Of a stretch of DNA of 64,000 nt, positions 52,528-61,053 are shown piece after piece. The stretch spans positions 1 to 64,000 of the forward strand of contig JAGHVO010000030.1 in the NCBI GenBank assembly GCA_018064245.1, in the 5' to 3' direction. Made by a program: the position numbers and the translations under genes. Each line of letters starts with the position of its first letter. The stretch's first letter is position 1. The DNA comes from Candidatus Colimorpha pelethequi. Lineage in GTDB: Bacteria > Bacteroidota > Bacteroidia > Bacteroidales > P3. A model generated the notes under the pieces. That model searched no databases, had not been told where the DNA came from, and saw only the letters and a program-made list of their open reading frames with translations.

Positions 52528-52535
52528 TATCTTTG
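52528..52535 (+). promoter_or_regulatory. -7 promoter element TATCTTTG upstream of the alkD remnant
   Basis: TAnnTTTG match about 42 nt upstream of the remnant ATG. Confidence 0.6.
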
Positions 52536-52576
52536 CATCCTAAAGACTTCTTAAATATTAACTCATAACTTAATAG

Positions 52577-52681
52577 ATGCAAGATTCAATCCAAGCAAAG
52601 CTCTTCGCATTGCAAGACTTACAATATCGCGATTTCCAATGCAAACTCATGCCCACCATCAGTCTCTTGTCAACGAGATAG
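52577..52681 (+). pseudogene. 5' remnant of the DNA alkylation repair gene (34 codons, then stop)
   Basis: MQDSIQAKLFALQDLQYRDFQCKLMPTISLLSTR*; first 29 codons match the start of the intact gene at 57338. Confidence 0.88.
52598..52664 (+). repeat. Left copy of 67-bp perfect direct repeat flanking the island
   Basis: AAGCTCTTCGCATTGCAAGACTTACAATATCGCGATTTCCAATGCAAACTCATGCCCACCATCAGTC, identical to 57359-57425. Confidence 0.96.
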
Positions 52682-52765
52682 CCCCAAATACTCCAAGAAA
52701 TGGGGAAAAACCGAAATTTGCACCATATAGCACCCACATAATAAGAAAACAAAACGAAATAAAAA

Positions 52766-53464
52766 ATGACAAAACAACATATAGTTTTCTTGACAGGTGC
52801 TGGCATAAGCGCAGAAAGTGGATTAAGCACTTTTCGTGGCAAGGATGGACTTTGGAATAAAGAGGAATTTAAATACCTATCCAGTGCAGATTGCCTGTAT
52901 AATCATACCCAACAGTGTCTTGATTTCTTCAACACAATAAGAAAGACCCTTGCCGGGGCCGAACCTAATGATGCACATAGACTTATTGCGGAACTTGAGA
53001 ATGAACACGAAGTTACGATAATAACCCAGAATATTGACGACCTCCATGAGCGAGCCGGTTCATCTCGAGTCATTCATCTTCACGGCGAACTGACCAAGGT
53101 TTGTTCTATGGATAATCGTATAACCTGCGTCAAAGAATATCCTTTGACCACCCCGATTATGGTAGGCGACAAAGCCGAAGATGGTGCTCAATTACGTCCC
53201 TATGTTGTTTTATTCGGCGAGTATGTTGATAGTAGGAATGTAGTCAACGATTATGTGAGTAAAGCTGACATCTTTGTTGTGATTGGAACTTCTTTACAGG
53301 TTTATCCCGCTGCTGGATTAATAAACTATGCCCATCATCTTGTACCTAAATTTGTCATCAATCCTTGTGAGATGGAACGGTGCAAGCAACTGGGGTTTAC
53401 TCATTTCAAGACAGATGCAACAAAAGGAATGAAAATGCTAATTGAAGCTTTTAAAGAATTGTAA
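52766..53464 (+). CDS. CobB-like NAD-dependent protein deacylase (Sir2 family)
   Basis: FLTGAGISAESGLSTFRGKDGLWN; TQNIDDLHERAGSSRVIHLHGEL; LRPYVVLFGEYV; VVIGTSLQVYPAAGLI. Confidence 0.92.
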   Translation: MTKQHIVFLTGAGISAESGLSTFRGKDGLWNKEEFKYLSSADCLYNHTQQCLDFFNTIRKTLAGAEPNDAHRLIAELENEHEVTIITQNIDDLHERAGSSRVIHLHGELTKVCSMDNRITCVKEYPLTTPIMVGDKAEDGAQLRPYVVLFGEYVDSRNVVNDYVSKADIFVVIGTSLQVYPAAGLINYAHHLVPKFVINPCEMERCKQLGFTHFKTDATKGMKMLIEAFKEL

Positions 53465-53521
53465 TTATGTTGTAAAACTTGAATTCAGCAATATACCAAC
53501 ATCAATAGCAATATTAAAAAT

Positions 53522-55225
53522 ATGAGTACCATTAATTTAACGACAAAAAAAGTTGGAGAAATCACCGGTGATTTCATCATTCCTTCATATCAGCGTGGAT
53601 ACAGATGGCAAGAAGAGGTGAAAATTCTTCTTGACGACATCAACGAAGTTCCTGAAGGTGCGAATTATTGCCTTCAGCCAATAGTCGTAAAAAAGATAGA
53701 TGATAACAAGTATGAATTGATTGACGGGCAGCAGCGATTGACCACCTTGTTCTTGATCTTAGGCTACATTCGTACTTTTAGGCCAAAACTACAACAGAAA
53801 TACACGATAGATTATGAAATAAGAGAGAAAAGCAAGGAATTTTTATCAAATATTGATTTTGACAACATCAATGACGATGCGGAAAACATTGACGAATATT
53901 TTATAAAAGAAGCTGCAAAAACAATCAAAAACTGGTTTGACAGTAGCACTGATGCTGACAATACGGCCAGTTTGATTGCAAATAAACTGAACAACAAAGT
54001 AAATGTCATTTGGTATGAGATAAACGGCACGGAAGATGCCATATCACTTTTTACACGCCTTAACATAGGAAAGATTCCATTGACGAACGCCGAACTGGTA
54101 AAAGCTATTTTCCTAAGCAGGAACAACGGCATTGACGAGCGTTATCAACTTGAAATTTCAACACAATGGGACGATATTGAGAAAGAACTCCACGATGAGA
54201 AACTTTGGTATTTTATTACAAACAAAAGAGCCGAAGATTTTTCTACACGTATTGAATTATTGTTTGATTTGATGGCCAATAAGACAGACGGAGATAAAGA
54301 ACGCTACAGAACATTCTTTTGGTTTATGGAACGTTCAAAATCAAACGATTACAAAGAAAACAAGATTGAACTTTGGAAAAAGGTTGTTGAAACCTTCCAA
54401 CGGATTAAAGAATGGTATAACGATTCGGAATTGTATCATAAGATTGGTTATCTAATTTCGGTTGACCAATGTTCCCTGCAAACTATGATCGAAGAATCCT
54501 CCCAGAAAGGCAAATCCGATTTTAAGTCGACACTCAACGAATATATTGCCAATAGTATCAACTTCAATAAAGAGTATCATGATTTGTCACACGACAACAA
54601 AAGCGACTACCCAAGCATCGAAAAACTTTTGCTTCTTTTCAATGTGGAAAGCGTTTTCCAAAATGGTGACAAATCCATGAGATTCCCTTTTGACAAACAC
54701 AAAAACAAAAACGGAGGTTGGTCTCTTGAGCACATCCATGCGCAACAGTCGGAAGGTTTGAACACAAAAGCATTGTGGAACGAATGGCTTGACCTGCATG
54801 TGCAATCTTTGAGAAACATTGACCTGACAAAAAATGCAACACTAATTGAGGAAATTGAAAGTCGCGACAAAGAAAATACCACCGAAGAACAATTTAACAC
54901 ATGGTTTGAAAAGGTGATTCAAGCATTGAATTTGGAGCAGAACATTGATTATATTCACATGCTCTCAAACATGGCTTTACTCGGAACATTTGACAATTCG
55001 GCATTGAATAATTCAACGTTTGACGTTAAACGGGATAAAATTATAGAAATGGACAAAAATGGCGACTACATTCCGATTTGCACACGTCGTGTTTTCTTGA
55101 AGTATTATACTCCTTCAGACAAAAACCAGCTTCATTTTTGGGGTAAAGCCGACCGTGATGCCTATGTAGATGCAATGAACGCTACATTAAAGCCATATTT
55201 ATCAATCATCGACAAACAAATCTAA
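53522..55225 (+). CDS. DUF262 + DUF1524 (HNH) protein, GmrSD-like
   Basis: N-term IPSYQRGYRWQEE and ELIDGQQRLTTLFLI; C-term WSLEHIHAQQSEG and NMALLGTFDNSALNNSTFDVKRDKI (DUF1524/HNH pattern). Confidence 0.88.
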   Translation: MSTINLTTKKVGEITGDFIIPSYQRGYRWQEEVKILLDDINEVPEGANYCLQPIVVKKIDDNKYELIDGQQRLTTLFLILGYIRTFRPKLQQKYTIDYEIREKSKEFLSNIDFDNINDDAENIDEYFIKEAAKTIKNWFDSSTDADNTASLIANKLNNKVNVIWYEINGTEDAISLFTRLNIGKIPLTNAELVKAIFLSRNNGIDERYQLEISTQWDDIEKELHDEKLWYFITNKRAEDFSTRIELLFDLMANKTDGDKERYRTFFWFMERSKSNDYKENKIELWKKVVETFQRIKEWYNDSELYHKIGYLISVDQCSLQTMIEESSQKGKSDFKSTLNEYIANSINFNKEYHDLSHDNKSDYPSIEKLLLLFNVESVFQNGDKSMRFPFDKHKNKNGGWSLEHIHAQQSEGLNTKALWNEWLDLHVQSLRNIDLTKNATLIEEIESRDKENTTEEQFNTWFEKVIQALNLEQNIDYIHMLSNMALLGTFDNSALNNSTFDVKRDKIIEMDKNGDYIPICTRRVFLKYYTPSDKNQLHFWGKADRDAYVDAMNATLKPYLSIIDKQI

Positions 55226-55226
55226 G

Positions 55227-57359
55227 ATGGAGACAAACCAATATACATTTCGAAGCTTATTCCAAGAAATAAAGGAAATAGAAATACCAATTATTCAGCG
55301 CGACTATGCGCAAGGGCGAGAAAATGACAAAGTCAAACGTGTCAGGGAGCGTTTTTTGGATGCAATTTTCGATGCTTTAAACAATAAAAGGCCGCTTACA
55401 CTCGACTTCGTTTATGGCGAAGTTGAAAATGGCAAACTCATTCCTCTCGACGGACAACAACGTCTGACCACGTTGTTCTTGTTGCATTGGTTTGTTGCAA
55501 AAAAGGAAAACATTGAAGAAGATGATTATGAATTTTTAAATCATTTTTCCTATTTCACCCGTCCGAGTTCACGAGATTTTTGCAAGAAATTGGTAACTCA
55601 CACACCTACTTTCAGCACAACCATTTCTGAAAAGTTGCAAGACCAATCGTGGTTCCAATACCAGTGGCACAATGATCCGACAATCAATGGAATGTTGGTA
55701 ATGATTGATGCAATCAACCAGAAATATGGCACTTCCTCTAATTTATGGGGACAATTAGACAACATAACCTTCTACTTTTTGCCAATTTCTGATATGGGAC
55801 TTACCGATGAACTGTATATTAAAATGAACTCCCGAGGCAAACCGTTGACTGAATTTGAACATTTCAAGGCTGAATTTGAGGGAATGATAAAGGAATATGA
55901 TGAAGAAATGTCAAAAGAATTCAATCGAAAATTCGATTTAGACTGGACGGACATGCTTTTCCCATATCGCGGTGAAAACAGGATAATAGATGATGAATTT
56001 ATGCGCTATTTCTTCTTTATCAGCGATATAATCTGCTATCAAAAGCAAATACCGTTGGAGAAAGACGCATTTAAACTGTCGAAACTGCTTTATGGAAAAG
56101 ATAATCCCGAATCAAAAGCAAATCTTGATTTCCTGAAATCATCATTTGACTGCTGGTGTGGATTCGATATTGATGTGTTTTTCAATTCGATTTTCGCCAA
56201 CAACACATACGAATCGGGTAAGGTGAAAATCTATCAGGAAAATCTGAATATATTCAAACAATGCTGCGATGATTATGGTGACGACAATGGAAGAAACCGT
56301 AAATTTCCATTGAACCTGACTTTGCTGTTATATGCAGTCGTCGTTTACTTACAAAACAGACAAAATGTTTATGAAAATGATTTCAAGCATCGCATACGAA
56401 TTGTAAGGAACTTGATATGGAATTCTCGTGACGAAATCCGTGCTGATGGACAGAGAAATAACATGCCGCAATTGTTGGCTGAAACAAAGGAAATAATTCT
56501 GAAAGGGACAATTCCAACAGGCACTGGCTATAATAAACGTCAAAAAGAAGAAGAGCAAGCTAAAATAGATTGGTTACTTACTAATTTGGACAAGCAAGAT
56601 GCTTTGTTCCATTTGGAAGATCATTCACTTTTGTATGGCTGCATTGCTGTTGTCGGATTGGATAATTTCGCCAATTTTGATAAGTTTAGAGAACTTTTCA
56701 ATAACTGTAATTGGGATTTGGTTTCACAAGCGTTACTTGCAAAAGGGGATTATTCTCAAGTAGTTGGTTGGCGCTGGCAATTAGGAACAGAGAACAATTC
56801 AACTTGGGAAGATTTATTACATCCGTCTAATCAGCGTACAGGATTTGAAGGACAAACCAAAACAACATTAAATGCCTTGTTATCATCATTGACAAAAGTT
56901 GATAAATCTAATCTTCAACAAATAATTGACAATTTTTTAAACGATGAAAACACGCAAAAAGATTGGCGTTATTATTTTGTAAAGTACAATGACACAATGT
57001 TGTCAAACACATTCGGTTATTATTATACTTATGATGATGGAGATTATCATACTTTGAGAATGCATACTAAAGAACGTCTTAGCGGAAGGAACTGGAATGT
57101 GTTTATTTTGACTTTGTATTACCAAATGAATGAGAAATATGATCTTGGAGATTATGCATATCAAGATGATTGTCTGATGCTATCGGACACTTTGGCTTTA
57201 GATTGTGAAAATGATAAGTATATCTTGTACGAAAAGTATGAGGACAAATGGAAAGTGAAACAAGAGTTTCCTATTCCGCAAAAGGATGGCATTGATACAG
57301 AAGACAGAGTTGAATGGATAAAAAACAAATTGGAAGAATGGAAGATACAATTCAAATGA
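55227..57359 (+). CDS. DUF262 protein (second, larger, no recognised HNH)
   Basis: IPIIQRDYAQGRENDKVKRVRERFLDAIFDAL; LIPLDGQQRLTTLFLLHWF; starts 1 nt after the preceding stop. Confidence 0.85.
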   Translation: METNQYTFRSLFQEIKEIEIPIIQRDYAQGRENDKVKRVRERFLDAIFDALNNKRPLTLDFVYGEVENGKLIPLDGQQRLTTLFLLHWFVAKKENIEEDDYEFLNHFSYFTRPSSRDFCKKLVTHTPTFSTTISEKLQDQSWFQYQWHNDPTINGMLVMIDAINQKYGTSSNLWGQLDNITFYFLPISDMGLTDELYIKMNSRGKPLTEFEHFKAEFEGMIKEYDEEMSKEFNRKFDLDWTDMLFPYRGENRIIDDEFMRYFFFISDIICYQKQIPLEKDAFKLSKLLYGKDNPESKANLDFLKSSFDCWCGFDIDVFFNSIFANNTYESGKVKIYQENLNIFKQCCDDYGDDNGRNRKFPLNLTLLLYAVVVYLQNRQNVYENDFKHRIRIVRNLIWNSRDEIRADGQRNNMPQLLAETKEIILKGTIPTGTGYNKRQKEEEQAKIDWLLTNLDKQDALFHLEDHSLLYGCIAVVGLDNFANFDKFRELFNNCNWDLVSQALLAKGDYSQVVGWRWQLGTENNSTWEDLLHPSNQRTGFEGQTKTTLNALLSSLTKVDKSNLQQIIDNFLNDENTQKDWRYYFVKYNDTMLSNTFGYYYTYDDGDYHTLRMHTKERLSGRNWNVFILTLYYQMNEKYDLGDYAYQDDCLMLSDTLALDCENDKYILYEKYEDKWKVKQEFPIPQKDGIDTEDRVEWIKNKLEEWKIQFK

Positions 57360-58051
57360 AGCTCTTCGCATTGCAAGACTTACAATATCGCGATTTCCAA
57401 TGCAAACTCATGCCCACCATCAGTCCCGACCGAGTGATTGGAGTGCGGACACCGCTGTTGCGTGCGCTGGCGAAGGAACTGAAGGGGACTGCCGAGGCGG
57501 AGCGGTTTATGGCGAAGCTGCCTCACCAATACTACGAAGAAAACAACCTTCACGCTTTCTTGCTGGAACAAATCAAGGACTTTGACCAATGTATTGCCGC
57601 ATTGCAGCGATTCCTACCCTATGTCGATAACTGGGCCACTTGCGATTCCATGTCGCCAAAAGTATTCAAAAAGCATCACGCCGAACTCCTGCAGCAAATT
57701 CCCAAGTGGCTTGCGTCCAAGCAGACATACACCATCCGTTTCGGAATAGGGATGCTGATGGGACATTTCCTGGACGAAGATTTCGACGCATCGTATCTTG
57801 AGATGGTGGCAAACGTGACCGAAGAAGACTATTACGTGCGAATGATGGCGGCATGGTATTTCGCCACAGCTTTGACAAAACAATACGAAACAACAATTCC
57901 CATCCTCGAGCAAAAGCGTTTGGCACCATGGGTACACAACAAAACCATCCAAAAAGCATGCGAAAGCTACCGCATCAGTCCTGAGATAAAGACCTATCTG
58001 AAAGAATTAAAATTATTGATGTCCAATAAAATCAATACTAATAAAATGTGA
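57338..58051 (+). CDS. DNA alkylation repair protein (AlkD-like HEAT repeat)
   Basis: MEDTIQMKLFALQDLQYRDFQCKLMPTISPDRVIGVRTPLLRALAKEL...LPYVDNWATCDSMSPKVF...FGIGMLMGHFLD; overlaps the DUF262 3' end by 22 nt. Confidence 0.85.
   Translation: MEDTIQMKLFALQDLQYRDFQCKLMPTISPDRVIGVRTPLLRALAKELKGTAEAERFMAKLPHQYYEENNLHAFLLEQIKDFDQCIAALQRFLPYVDNWATCDSMSPKVFKKHHAELLQQIPKWLASKQTYTIRFGIGMLMGHFLDEDFDASYLEMVANVTEEDYYVRMMAAWYFATALTKQYETTIPILEQKRLAPWVHNKTIQKACESYRISPEIKTYLKELKLLMSNKINTNKM
57359..57425 (+). repeat. Right copy of 67-bp perfect direct repeat
   Basis: Identical to 52598-52664; lies inside the rebuilt alkD-like ORF. Confidence 0.96.
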
Positions 58052-58090
58052 AGATACAAATTTCAGGACGCTCTATTTGTAAAAAATTCG

Positions 58091-58098
58091 TATCTTTG
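58091..58098 (+). promoter_or_regulatory. -7 promoter element TATCTTTG for thiamine transport operon
   Basis: TAnnTTTG match shortly upstream of the TPP aptamer. Confidence 0.6.
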
Positions 58099-58124
58099 CA
58101 AACGATTTCACGACAGCAGTGAAA

Positions 58125-58199
58125 CCTGCAGGGGGTGCCTAACCTATGGAGGCTGAGAACATACCCCAGAACCTGATCCGGATAATGCCGGCGGAGGAA
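58125..58199 (+). ncRNA. TPP riboswitch (THI element)
   Basis: GGGGGTGCCTAACCTATGGAGGCTGAGAACATACCCCAGAACCTGATCCGGATAATGCCGGCGGAGGAA: conserved GGGGUGCC, GGCUGAGA, ACCUGAUCCGGAUAAUGCCGGCG blocks. Confidence 0.95.
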
Positions 58200-60418
58200 T
58201 GACTATGAAAACAAAAAAAACAATCGCACTCTGTGTGCTCTTTGCAGCACTTTTTCAAGTAAATCTTTGTTGGAGCCAAACAGATTCGTTGCATCTGCTC
58301 GACGAAGTGTTGGTGGTGGATTCGCGAGCGAGCGAGCGCACCCCACTCACGGTCTCAAATTTGAGCAAAGAAGAGATAGATTCTCGCAAAGGTGAAACCT
58401 CCATGTCATATATCGTTGAAATGGAGCCATCCATTGTCTCTTCTGGCGAAAATGGGAAAATCGGCAACACATCTTTTCGATTGCGAGGCATCGATGCCAC
58501 CCGTATCAACGTGAACATCAACGGCATCACGCTCAACGACGCGGAGAGTCAGACAGTATATTGGGTGAACATCCCCAATTTGGCAGGAATGGCACAGAGC
58601 ATGCAACTTCAACGAGGCATAGGCTCGTCCAATGGCGGGACAGCGGCCTTTGGCGGCGCGCTGAACATTCAAACACTCAACGCACCCTCCATTCCTCACG
58701 TTCAAGCCGACATGAGTCTGGGTTCGTGGAATACGAGACAATTTGGATTCTCAGCAAGCACTGGGATTTCATCCAAAGGATGGGCCGCAGACATCGCCTA
58801 CAATAGTCTTGCTTCCGATGGTTACGTCAGGAATGGCTTTTGTGACCATCAGTCGCTTTTCTCCACCGTAAGTCATTATGGCACATGGTCGTTACTGAAA
58901 GCCATCGCCATCATAGGAAAGCAACACACCGGAATAACATGGGACGGCGCCATGGCGGAAGAACTAGACCTCGACCCCAGATACAACGGAGCAGGAGCCT
59001 TTCACGACAGCTTTGGAAACACCTATTACTACGACAACCAAAGCGACAACTATAACCAACGGCACTATCAAATCTACTATTCGCTGGCAATTTCCGACGA
59101 ATGGTCATTGAAATCCGCGATAGATTTTACGCATGGCGACGGGTATTATGAAGAATACCACGAAGAAAACACAATGAAGAAAGGAATTCCCGAAAGCGGA
59201 GATTTCATCACGCAAAAAAAGATGGACAATAACGCATACACGGCCTTTCTTTCAGCACATTACAGTCACAAAAAGATTGAATTCTCGTTGGGAGAAACAT
59301 TCCTTCACTACCATGGAGACCATTTCGGGGAAGTAATATGGAAGCAAGCACCAACAAAACAGTTTTTCGACTCAAACAACACATTGCACGACGAATGGTA
59401 TCGAAATGAAGGCGTAAAAAACGACGCAACCTCGTTTTTGAGAGCCAGCTATGCCTGGAACGACAAACTCAGCACCTACGGAGATTTGCAATACCGCCTT
59501 GTGGATTATTCCATCGTCGGTCCCGATGAGGATTTGACTCCGATGGATTTCCACGAACAATACCATTTCTTCAACCCAAAAGCCGGACTTTCTTTCCTGC
59601 CGCAAGGCAGCGAAGGCAAGCACCACCTCTTTGCCGTAGCAGGAATCTCACACCGCGAACCTGCGCGCGCCGACATCAAAGACGCCATAGGAATGCACGA
59701 TACCGTAAAGGCGGAAGCATTGCTCGACCTAGAGACTGGATATAGTTTCAACAGTTTAAAAAACAAAGGAATCCAACTCAGCGTCAACGGATATGCAATG
59801 CTCTACGAAGACCAGCTTACCGCTTCGGGGCGCCTAAGTCCGAGTGGTTACGCACTGATGGAAAACGTTGACAAAAGCTATCGCATTGGACTGGAATTAT
59901 CAGCCAACTGGAATCCCAAGTTCTTGCGCAACCACCTCTCGCTGAACGGGAACCTGACGGCAAGCAGCAACCGCATTCTGGACTACAATTATCACTATAC
60001 CGATTATTTTGGCAACAGCCAGACACAGTCTCTCGGAAATACAAATCTCTCCTACTCACCATCTTTCGTTGCCGCAGTCACCGCTACGGGCCGCATCCCG
60101 ATAAGAGAAAAAAAACCGATAGAAATCCAACTAATGGGCAAATATGTAGGTGAAATGTACTGCGACAATACCTCACGCGCAGAGACCCTCCAACCCGCAT
60201 ACTTTACGCTAAACGGAAAAATTTCCTATCAATGGAATATTGGAGAAGCTCGAAGTATCAGAGCCGAAATCATCGTAAACAACCTACTCAACAACCATTA
60301 CAGACTTCCAGCCTGGACAAGCGACTACTATGACCTTGACGGATCTTGCACGGTCTATAGGGGCTTCTACCAACAGCCCGGCACTAATTTCATGGTCAGA
60401 ATTGTTCTGGACTGCTAA
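58199..60418 (+). CDS. TonB-dependent receptor, predicted thiamine transporter
   Basis: Plug GNTSFRLRGIDATRINVNINGITLNDAESQTVYWVNIPNLAGMAQSMQLQRGIGSS; TPP riboswitch upstream and thiamine genes downstream. Start may be 58205. Confidence 0.9.
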   Translation: MTMKTKKTIALCVLFAALFQVNLCWSQTDSLHLLDEVLVVDSRASERTPLTVSNLSKEEIDSRKGETSMSYIVEMEPSIVSSGENGKIGNTSFRLRGIDATRINVNINGITLNDAESQTVYWVNIPNLAGMAQSMQLQRGIGSSNGGTAAFGGALNIQTLNAPSIPHVQADMSLGSWNTRQFGFSASTGISSKGWAADIAYNSLASDGYVRNGFCDHQSLFSTVSHYGTWSLLKAIAIIGKQHTGITWDGAMAEELDLDPRYNGAGAFHDSFGNTYYYDNQSDNYNQRHYQIYYSLAISDEWSLKSAIDFTHGDGYYEEYHEENTMKKGIPESGDFITQKKMDNNAYTAFLSAHYSHKKIEFSLGETFLHYHGDHFGEVIWKQAPTKQFFDSNNTLHDEWYRNEGVKNDATSFLRASYAWNDKLSTYGDLQYRLVDYSIVGPDEDLTPMDFHEQYHFFNPKAGLSFLPQGSEGKHHLFAVAGISHREPARADIKDAIGMHDTVKAEALLDLETGYSFNSLKNKGIQLSVNGYAMLYEDQLTASGRLSPSGYALMENVDKSYRIGLELSANWNPKFLRNHLSLNGNLTASSNRILDYNYHYTDYFGNSQTQSLGNTNLSYSPSFVAAVTATGRIPIREKKPIEIQLMGKYVGEMYCDNTSRAETLQPAYFTLNGKISYQWNIGEARSIRAEIIVNNLLNNHYRLPAWTSDYYDLDGSCTVYRGFYQQPGTNFMVRIVLDC

Positions 60419-60454
60419 TAAAAAAAATTATCCAACCGCCAACACCCAGTTACC

Positions 60455-61048
60455 TTGATCGAAATCATCGCCGCCATAATAGGACTCATCTACCTCTACT
60501 TTGAATACCACGCCAACGCCTGGATGTGGGTGTTCGGATTGATAATGCAAGCACTTTACATCTACCTGTTTTACGTCAACGGCGTTTTCGCAAATGCCGC
60601 CATCAACTTACTTTATGGAGTAATGTCCATCTACGGTCTTTTGGAATGGAAAGGATTGCTGCACCAAAGCGCCCACCGCGAAGAAAAACGCATAGAAAGT
60701 ATGCCCAAAAAGCAATGGTGGGTGGTGATAGCCATCGTTGCCCTGCTCACCATTCCCGTCGCACTGTTGCTTGGGAACCTTGAAGAGAGTCAAGTGCCTT
60801 GGCTCGACAGCCTTAGCACCACGTTGAGTATCGCCGCAACATGGATGCTGATACACAAATACTATCAAGAATGGATTCTGTGGATGATTGTTGAACCACT
60901 GATGATTGCCGTGGGAATATTAACCGGAATGTACGCAACGGCCTTGCTATACGCAGTCAATCTCGTCGTTGTGCTTCTGGGATACCGAAAATGGAAAAAA
61001 CTTTTCGAAAATCAGAAAACCACACAATCGCATCTTTCAAACTACTGA
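60455..61048 (+). CDS. pnuT: PnuC-family transporter, predicted thiamine permease PnuT
   Basis: YFEYHANAWMWVFGLIMQALYIYLFYVNGVFANAAINLLYGVMSIYGLLEW; operon context. Confidence 0.85.
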   Translation: MIEIIAAIIGLIYLYFEYHANAWMWVFGLIMQALYIYLFYVNGVFANAAINLLYGVMSIYGLLEWKGLLHQSAHREEKRIESMPKKQWWVVIAIVALLTIPVALLLGNLEESQVPWLDSLSTTLSIAATWMLIHKYYQEWILWMIVEPLMIAVGILTGMYATALLYAVNLVVVLLGYRKWKKLFENQKTTQSHLSNY

Positions 61049-61053
61049 AAATC

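Larger units (their letters stand above)
52665..57358 (+). mobile_element. Integrase-less genomic island (sirtuin + DUF262/DUF1524 + DUF262) inserted in the alkD 5' end
   Basis: Bounded by the 67-bp repeat; three co-directional genes, visibly more AT-rich codon usage than flanks; no recombinase ORF present. Confidence 0.75.

Noticed and set aside
52665-52765. Short inverted repeat CCCCA...TGGGG at the left end of the island as a transposon terminus
   Set aside because: Only 5 bp, no matching copy at the right end, and no transposase; the 67-bp direct repeat explains the boundary better.
52577-57425. Island as a conventional IS or integrase-carrying element
   Set aside because: None of the ORFs between the repeats has transposase, tyrosine or serine recombinase motifs.
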